Source: CAVQCT01 sp964520865 (GTDB lineage Bacteria > Zixibacteria > MSB-5A5 > GN15 > FEB-12). From it: a DNA stretch of 64,000 nt. A model generated the notes under the pieces. That model searched no databases, was not told the DNA's origin, and saw nothing but the letters and a program-made list of their open reading frames with translations. How positions within the stretch are numbered: the stretch's first letter is position 1; each line of letters opens with the position of its first letter. The stretch is from the NCBI GenBank assembly GCA_964520865.1, contig CAZFOY010000006.1:1-64000 (forward strand). The letters run 5' to 3'. This document shows positions 58,447 to 64,000 of this stretch, piece by piece. A program made the position numbers and the translations under genes.

Positions 58447-59266
58447 GATGTTTCTTTTTGTCCTGCTTCAGCTGTTGACCAATTTTCTTCGGCGGCTGAC
58501 CGGCATCGAGCTGCTCAACCCGAGCCTGTCGGTGTTCGGTCTAATGTTGACTTCAATGATTGCTTATTTTACGCTGCTGACCAATCTCAGCAACACATTG
58601 GAGACGGTGGAGGGATTGGCCGAGGAGAAGACGGCGCGCTCCCGATTGAATACACTGAACTTCATGGCTCGTATTTTGCGGGCTCTCGCTGTGATGTCAA
58701 TGGTTCTCCTGCTGGCCCATATCGGCCGAGTTTACGCGGGAGATACAACGACTACCGAATTTTCCTCCTACAGTTCGTTTATCCTGATTCTGATAGCATT
58801 TTGGACACCGTTGCATTTGCTCGTCCTGGTAGTCGCAGGATACCTATGTGTGACAATGATCTACAAATTCAAGCGGGATGACGCGTTAATCGCTTGCAGC
58901 AAAAAGGGAGCGACCATTCATTTCAAGGGCGGACGAAAACTAAGCGGAAACATATACGACTTCGGTTTTCTTAAAGACAACGTTCATTTCCTCAGTTTAT
59001 GTAGAAACTGCTCAAAACCCGAGACGATCTCGCTTGCCGATGTCGCGGCCATTTTCCTCGAAGAGGAGTACTGTGAACGAGAGGAACTCAAGAACGCAGA
59101 TTACATCAACGGCAGACTGTCACTTACGTTATTGCGTCCCCACGAGGAGAAGCTTCCGACATCTCGCCACTTCAGAGCCAACGGGTTTACCATTCTCGAA
59201 CTGGAAAAACCGACGACTAACTCGCGCTACGCCATTGTCGATGACCTTCAACTGCGCGGAATATAA
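58436..59266 (+). CDS. Multi-pass membrane protein of unknown function
   Basis: This 276-aa protein starts at TTG 58436 (GGGAGGAA upstream) or ATG 58448. There are about four membrane segments: FLFVLLQLLTNFL, SVFGLMLTSMIAYFTLL, ILRALAVMSMVLLLAHIG and FILILIAFWTPLHLLVLVVAGYL. A cytoplasmic-type C-terminal domain of about 120 residues follows, in which FLSLCRNCSKPETI contains a CX2C pair. Translational coupling with the preceding single-pass protein suggests a two-subunit complex; no family is recognised. Confidence 0.78.
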   Translation: MSIEMFLFVLLQLLTNFLRRLTGIELLNPSLSVFGLMLTSMIAYFTLLTNLSNTLETVEGLAEEKTARSRLNTLNFMARILRALAVMSMVLLLAHIGRVYAGDTTTTEFSSYSSFILILIAFWTPLHLLVLVVAGYLCVTMIYKFKRDDALIACSKKGATIHFKGGRKLSGNIYDFGFLKDNVHFLSLCRNCSKPETISLADVAAIFLEEEYCEREELKNADYINGRLSLTLLRPHEEKLPTSRHFRANGFTILELEKPTTNSRYAIVDDLQLRGI

Positions 59267-59414
59267 CAGGCCGAAGGGCAGCGGCCGGATATGTGGCCCA
59301 TTCTCCCCGTTAAGATAACACTCGATTGACAAATCTCTGGTCCACGCTCCAGGGCCAAGGAGGTGTTATCTGGCGTCTTATCGCGGCTGTTCCCGCCACG
59401 GGTTTCCGAAAGAC

Positions 59415-59439
59415 ACTTAAGCCACAACATGGCTTAAGT
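59415..59439. repeat. Perfect inverted repeat before the FG-GAP gene
   Basis: ACTTAAGCCA (59415-59424) and TGGCTTAAGT (59430-59439) are a perfect 10-bp inverted repeat with a 5-nt loop, followed by a pyrimidine-rich stretch. It may end the membrane-protein transcript or act as an operator for the next gene. Confidence 0.5.
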
Positions 59440-59508
59440 TATCTCTCTTTGGGCCGATCTTTAGGAGTAATACAGAAATCCATAAACAACAAAAAATGGG
59501 CGGGGATT

Positions 59509-60927
59509 ATGAACCACCGAAGAGAATTTGTGCTGACGCTATTGTTTTGTCTGTTCGGCCTTGGACAGTATGTCCTTGCGGATCAGTACTTTGATAGCCG
59601 CGTGTGCTATCTTGTCGGCGACTATCCGGACAAAGTCACGGCTTACGACGTAAACGGCGACACGTATCCCGATCTTATTGTTGCCAATGACTATTCCAAC
59701 AATATTTCGGTTCTGCTGGGCCACGGCGACGGTACCTTTGCCGGACGCCTCAATTACGCGTTGTCCACCAACCAGTATCCCAAGGATGTCAAAGTTGGTG
59801 ACGTGAACGGCGACGATATTCCTGATCTCATCACAGGCGGACTTCAGGGATTGGATATCTTCTATGGCAACGGAGACGGTACTTTCGGGGCAGCACAGCT
59901 CACGAGCATTCCCAATGTCACGATGATCGCAATCGGGTTCTTCAATGCCGATACCCTGCTCGACATTGCCGCCACGGATCAACTCAGCGATTCGATGTCG
60001 ATCAACATTAACAACGGCGACAGCACCTTCACGACATCATACGTTCACGTCGCCTACGGTTCGAGAGCCATAATCGGAGGAAAGTTCGACATCGATGCCT
60101 ATCCGGATCTGGTAGTAAACTGCCAGGATGGTTCCCTGTGGAATTTGAGGAACGATGGCTCGGGCGGATTCACAGCGTTCAATTTCCACACCGATACCTG
60201 CGCCAGTGTTTCCTGTTTCGCGGCCGCCGATTTCAACGGCAATACCGTCAATGATCTTGCCGTGGCCAATCGGGTTACTGACAGTGTGACGATATACCTG
60301 AACAATGGAGACGGTACCTACGCCGTGTCACACAACTTCTATGCCGGCGGTGATCAGCCGGTTGCCGTGACGCTTGCGGACGTCAATTCCGATGGTGAAC
60401 TCGATCTGCTAATCTCCAGCTTCTGGGACGGCAATATCAAACTGCATTTGGGAGATGGGAACGGCGCTTTCACCTTCAACCCGAACACGTACTATTCCGG
60501 CGGTCAGTCCGATGATGTTTATGCAGCGGATCTCAATGGCGACACCTATGTGGACCTGATAGCTACGGACACGCAATTCGACAGCGTGGCGGTATTCATG
60601 AGCAGAATGCCACTCATCCTGGACGTTCCGGGTGAACAGGCGATTCCGACAAGTTTCACACTCGCTCAGAACTATCCGAATCCGTTTAACCCGGAGACCC
60701 GGATTGAGTTTTCCTTGCCGCAGGCAGCCGACGTCAGGGTGGAAGTGTTCAATATGCTCGGCCAGTCGGTGAAGGTACTTGTCGACGAGCACCTGTCAGC
60801 CGGCACCAAGGAAATCTCCTGGGACGGAACCAACGAAGAAGGAAAGAACGTGGCCTCCGGAATGTACCTCTATCGCGTATCGACCGATCGGTTTAGTGAT
60901 ACCAAGAAGATGGTACTGCTCAGGTAG
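59509..60927 (+). CDS. Secreted FG-GAP/VCBS-repeat protein with T9SS-like C-terminal domain
   Basis: This 473-aa protein begins MNHRREFVLTLLFCLFGLG with a signal peptide (to about residue 24). It has six to seven FG-GAP/VCBS propeller blades with calcium-type DVNGDTYPDLIVAND, DVNGDDIPDLITG, DFNGNTVNDLAVAN and DLNGDTYVDLIATD loops. The last 85 residues are the sorting domain (LAQNYPNPFNPETRIEFSLP ... MVLLR). The frame is open from 59326, but the signal peptide and GGGG site fix the start. It is probably a surface adhesin-like protein. Confidence 0.9.
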   Translation: MNHRREFVLTLLFCLFGLGQYVLADQYFDSRVCYLVGDYPDKVTAYDVNGDTYPDLIVANDYSNNISVLLGHGDGTFAGRLNYALSTNQYPKDVKVGDVNGDDIPDLITGGLQGLDIFYGNGDGTFGAAQLTSIPNVTMIAIGFFNADTLLDIAATDQLSDSMSININNGDSTFTTSYVHVAYGSRAIIGGKFDIDAYPDLVVNCQDGSLWNLRNDGSGGFTAFNFHTDTCASVSCFAAADFNGNTVNDLAVANRVTDSVTIYLNNGDGTYAVSHNFYAGGDQPVAVTLADVNSDGELDLLISSFWDGNIKLHLGDGNGAFTFNPNTYYSGGQSDDVYAADLNGDTYVDLIATDTQFDSVAVFMSRMPLILDVPGEQAIPTSFTLAQNYPNPFNPETRIEFSLPQAADVRVEVFNMLGQSVKVLVDEHLSAGTKEISWDGTNEEGKNVASGMYLYRVSTDRFSDTKKMVLLR

Positions 60928-60950
60928 AAAGACTATCAAGACTTTACTCG

Positions 60951-60987
60951 AAATCCCGAGACGTCATAATCTCGGGATTTTCTTTTG
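60951..60987 (+). terminator. Rho-independent terminator
   Basis: An 11-bp perfect stem (60951-60961 with 60970-60980) with an 8-nt loop runs into TTTTCTTTT. It ends the FG-GAP gene. Confidence 0.92.
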
Positions 60988-61080
60988 CTGTTCGGTCCAC
61001 TTAGCGATCCGGACTCACGGGCGCGGTCGACTCCGGATTTAGTTTGACGTCGCAGCGAGCGTCGGCTAACTTTCTTATCT

Positions 61081-62385
61081 ATGCAAGGCCAAACCGGTAA
61101 GCGAGGTGTGGGGCTGCTCGGAGCTATTTCGATCGGAGTCGGTGGAATGGTCGGCGGGGGGATCTTCGCCGTGCTTGGGCTCTCGGTCCAGTTGGCCCAC
61201 GGCGGCGCGCCGCTCGGTTTTCTCCTTGGCGGAATAGTCGCGTTGCTTACTGCGTACTCCTACGTCAAGCTCTCCGCAACCTTCCCCAGTCAAGGGGGGA
61301 CAGTAACCTTCCTTGATCGGGCTTACCGTCCCGGCGTTGTTGTCGGCGGGTTGAATGTATTGCTGTGGCTCTCCTATATTATCATGCTCTCTTTATATGC
61401 GTACGCCTTTGGGAGTTACGGAGCGTCGTTCTTTCCTGCCTCGCACGAACTCCTGGTCAGGCATATTCTCATCAGCGGCAGCATCGTTGCTATCACGATT
61501 CTCAACTTTTTCGGTGCGGAGATTATCGGCAAGGCGGAGACCTGGATAGTCCTGCTCAAGGTTTTGATTTTACTGTTTTTCCTTGGCGCCGGAATCCAGT
61601 CGGTCGACACGGCGCGACTGATTCCATCGACCTGGTCGCCCCCTATGAACCTGCTGGCCGGCGGGATGATTATCTTCCTCGCCTACGAAGGGTTCGAATT
61701 AATCGCCAATACCGCCGACGATATACGCAACCCCAAACGCAATCTTCACCGTGCGTTCTTCTATTCTGTGACATTCGTGATCTTTCTCTATGTACTGATA
61801 TCCATGGTCACAGTCGGTAATCTGTCGATAGACAAGATCGTGTCATCGCGCGACTATGCTCTTGCCGAGGCCGCCAGACCGTTTCTCGGGCAATTTGGAT
61901 TCAGGCTGATAGCGATCGCGGCGGTGCTGTCGACAAGTTCGGCGATAAATGCCACCCTGTACGGAGCCGCCCGGCTAAGCTATACGATTGCGAAAGACGG
62001 TGAGCTGCCGGCGATCCTTGAACGTCGCGTCTGGCACCATCCGGTCGAAGGACTGCTTATCACAGCGGTGCTAACGCTGTTAGCCGCGAATCTCATGGAT
62101 CTGTCAAGCATCTCGGTAGTGGGCAGTGTCGGCTTTCTTGTCATCTTTGCAGCGGTCAGTTTGGGGAATTTCAAACTACGAGCGCAGACCGGGAGCAATG
62201 GTTGGATTCCTATCGCCGGATTTATAGCTTGCCTCGCGGCCCTTGCGGCCGTGTTGTGGCAGACAGTGCAGACGGATCCGAAACGGCTGATAATTCTTGC
62301 TGTACTGATCTGCTCAGCTCTGCTGATAGAAGCGCTTTACCGGTTCGTCAGCGGCCGGAAGATCAAACTGACCGAAGAGAAATAG
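61081..62385 (+). CDS. APC-superfamily amino-acid permease
   Basis: This 434-aa protein has twelve predicted membrane segments. The helix-1 signature GVGGMVGGGIFAVLGLS and the helix-6 segment IIFLAYEGFELIANTADDIRNPKRN are diagnostic of amino acid/polyamine transporters. STSSAINATLYGAARLSYTIAKDGELP is the conserved helix-8/loop region. It most likely imports an amino acid by symport or exchange; the substrate is unknown. The start ATG 61081 has little of a ribosome-binding site. It is a single gene, convergent with the next. Confidence 0.93.
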   Translation: MQGQTGKRGVGLLGAISIGVGGMVGGGIFAVLGLSVQLAHGGAPLGFLLGGIVALLTAYSYVKLSATFPSQGGTVTFLDRAYRPGVVVGGLNVLLWLSYIIMLSLYAYAFGSYGASFFPASHELLVRHILISGSIVAITILNFFGAEIIGKAETWIVLLKVLILLFFLGAGIQSVDTARLIPSTWSPPMNLLAGGMIIFLAYEGFELIANTADDIRNPKRNLHRAFFYSVTFVIFLYVLISMVTVGNLSIDKIVSSRDYALAEAARPFLGQFGFRLIAIAAVLSTSSAINATLYGAARLSYTIAKDGELPAILERRVWHHPVEGLLITAVLTLLAANLMDLSSISVVGSVGFLVIFAAVSLGNFKLRAQTGSNGWIPIAGFIACLAALAAVLWQTVQTDPKRLIILAVLICSALLIEALYRFVSGRKIKLTEEK

Positions 62386-62397
62386 TCGCCGTTCTTG

Positions 62398-64000
62398 CTA
62401 CTTAAGCAGAAGCATCTTTTTGGCCTCGGTGTTCCGGTCGGTGCTTATCTGATAGAAATACACTCCGCTGGACACCGTTGTGCCGTTCGGTCCCTTCCCA
62501 TCCCAGACAACTCGATGAGTCCCGGCAGACATTGTCTCGTTGACCAGCTGCCGTACGCGCTGACCGACGATATTGAAAATGGTCAGCTCGACATGACTGG
62601 CCCGAGGCAGCTCGAACTCGATGGTCGTCGTCGGATTGAACGGATTCGGGTAATTCTGTTCAAGGGCAAACTTCGACGGAAGGTCCGTCCCTCCGGACGG
62701 TTCGTTCACGTCCGTGGCGACATCGGTGCTGAACGCCGCATATACGCCCGGCTTAGTAATGACCGCAGTGACCTGGCTCGCTGTCGTATCAACGTCGCCA
62801 CCGACCAATTCCCACTGGAGCGTGGACTCGTTAAAGTGGAAGATGCGGATAGATGACTTCAAAGCTGCCGTCCGCTCCGAATCCGGTACCTGATAGAGAT
62901 CGTAGTCAATGGTAATCTGATTAGCACCGGGCAGACTGCTCTGTGTAGGGAGCAACGCCAGGGCATGCGTCTCTGATACAGCATAGTCGACCGTGTCCAG
63001 TCCGCTACGAATCACAGGATAGGGGGATGATAAGATACCTGCTTTGGTGGCAAAGGTCATGCTGTCGAGCACAAAGCTCACTCCGGTATGCCCATCTACG
63101 AGGTACGCAGGCAGGGTGTCTGAGAATTGTACTTCGCCATACTGATTGTCGAAGAAGAATATGCTGTCGAGATCGTCGGGGGCGTGTACTTCGAGCGTCT
63201 GATCACTGGCGCTATAATTCGCGAGCGTGGTGGCATAGCCTGAGGCATTTTGGGCAAACGATCTCTGCGCCATCGTGTCGACATCGGTCATATAGTCCAG
63301 CGTGGGCAAAGATTGAAAGCCGGCGGCGGAGTAGAGTTGTACTGTCAAATCTGAGCCGGAAAGTGCAGCGCCGCAGACGAGCGGGTAAGATCCGGTCACC
63401 TCGCTTGCCGTGAAACTGAGCGTATCAGGAAGGGCCGAGCCTAACTGCCAGGCGCCGTAGGCCCATGAGAAGTCGGCAGCGGCAGCGGCCGACCGTCCTC
63501 GACCTGATTTGCCGAAATAGTGGACAATCTTACCGTTAGCCTTGATCGAATCGTTGGGGAGTAATCCCAGCAACACGATCTCGCCGTCGGTACCGCTCGT
63601 TTTGCCTTGATGGACGAAGAAATGTCTCGGCCCATACCCGGGGATGTTGACTGTGGTACTCGTGTAGACGTCAGTATAGGAAAGCGAACCCCCTTCCGGC
63701 GTGCTCAAAGAGGAGGGGTTGTCCGAGGTCGCGGGTGCAGTAGGCGTATTCGGAAAGACCACCAGTGCCCCTACGTCGTAGTCAGGATGATCGAGATCAT
63801 TGTTCGGACCATCGAAGTATCTATTGCCGGGCGGCAGGTAGCGCTCGTCCGGCTTTATGACTGGCGAGAGGTCCGAGCCATAGGTGGCCTCAAGCCGCTC
63901 CTCGACCCAGTCCCAACAGGACTCAACGTGAGTTCTCCATTGAGCGGTCGATCGGCAGTCGGTGGACGAGTAATTGTCCGACCAGGACATCTCGCTTGAT
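62398..64000 (-). CDS. Secreted protein with T9SS-like C-terminal domain (5' end outside window)
   Basis: The minus-strand frame is open through the window edge, and no signal peptide appears after the first ATG (63990), so at least 534 residues are the C-terminal part of a longer protein. A WxWVEERLEATYGSDL segment is followed by beta-sandwich domains of unknown type. The C-terminus is the sorting domain (LEQNYPNPFNPTTTIEFELP ... GVYFYQISTD ... KMLLLK). It should be exported and attached to the cell surface. The N-terminal function cannot be read from this window. Confidence 0.85.
   Translation of the reverse strand, partial: SSEMSWSDNYSSTDCRSTAQWRTHVESCWDWVEERLEATYGSDLSPVIKPDERYLPPGNRYFDGPNNDLDHPDYDVGALVVFPNTPTAPATSDNPSSLSTPEGGSLSYTDVYTSTTVNIPGYGPRHFFVHQGKTSGTDGEIVLLGLLPNDSIKANGKIVHYFGKSGRGRSAAAAADFSWAYGAWQLGSALPDTLSFTASEVTGSYPLVCGAALSGSDLTVQLYSAAGFQSLPTLDYMTDVDTMAQRSFAQNASGYATTLANYSASDQTLEVHAPDDLDSIFFFDNQYGEVQFSDTLPAYLVDGHTGVSFVLDSMTFATKAGILSSPYPVIRSGLDTVDYAVSETHALALLPTQSSLPGANQITIDYDLYQVPDSERTAALKSSIRIFHFNESTLQWELVGGDVDTTASQVTAVITKPGVYAAFSTDVATDVNEPSGGTDLPSKFALEQNYPNPFNPTTTIEFELPRASHVELTIFNIVGQRVRQLVNETMSAGTHRVVWDGKGPNGTTVSSGVYFYQISTDRNTEAKKMLLLK

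Noticed and set aside
1..64000. CRISPR arrays, insertion sequences, prophage, integrases
   Set aside because: No spaced short direct repeats of CRISPR type and no transposase, recombinase or phage structural gene was seen on either strand; the only long tandem array is the coding repeat at 55994-56953.

Overview
The window is bacterial chromosome of roughly mid-50s percent GC (estimated by eye). No phage, plasmid, insertion sequence or CRISPR array is visible. Several traits point to a Gram-negative lineage of the FCB type, with a candidate phylum such as Zixibacteria as my best guess: type I dockerin repeats on four secreted proteins, three proteins ending in the FlgD-like/T9SS-like C-terminal domain (YPNPFNP ... 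KMxLLK/R), outer-membrane barrels, a FISUMP lipoprotein, and an intramolecular-chaperone (S74) stalk protein. The taxonomic call is inference; a marker-gene tree would decide it.

Layout. 1-5.6 kb: groES-groEL behind a perfect CIRCE element and a sigma70-type promoter, a small membrane protein, a hairpin intergenic repeat, enolase and an inositol-monophosphatase-family enzyme. 5.8-9.5 kb: a dockerin protein, a SET-domain methyltransferase with a post-SET cysteine cluster, a caspase-fold lipoprotein, and a YggN/DUF2884-like protein. 9.6-12.0 kb: an operon of an enoyl-CoA hydratase-like protein, a lipoprotein nucleosidase and rsmE. 12.2-17.5 kb: a small barrel protein, a multiheme cytochrome fused to a dockerin, an NmrA-type reductase, and an ammonium transporter paired with an outer-membrane protein. 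17.9-22.7 kb: a polyphosphate operon (SixA-like, ppk1, ppx, CHAD).

22.8-24.1 kb: an iron block with bacterioferritin, a previously unlisted 58-aa membrane protein and a heme-monooxygenase-like gene, the latter two behind a promoter whose start lies in a perfect Fur-box palindrome. 24.4-26.5 kb: a secreted stalk-like protein. 26.5-30.4 kb: a compact dedicated exosortase locus (VIT-domain substrate with its own PEP-type C-terminal anchor, exosortase, EpsI-like protein), with a possible 47-aa leader gene and nested palindromic operators upstream. 30.7-35.2 kb: a DcaP-like porin, a lone receiver protein, a secreted unknown, and an MBL-fold hydrolase.

35.5-43.5 kb: the most system-like region. 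It holds an ECF sigma factor, a small zinc-ligand protein, a 904-aa TPR-CHAT protein with an intact His/Cys dyad, a secreted S8 subtilase carrying dockerins, and a secreted dockerin/T9SS-CTD protein. 43.9-55.2 kb: S9 peptidase, SLC13 transporter, GyrI-like protein, a TPR-like protein, GT9 glycosyltransferase, asnA, a methyltransferase and a FISUMP lipoprotein. 55.4-64 kb: an S74 stalk protein with six exact 54-residue repeats, an intergenic region with paired direct repeats and a GG-N10-GC element, two membrane proteins, an FG-GAP surface protein, an amino-acid permease, and a T9SS-CTD protein cut by the window edge.
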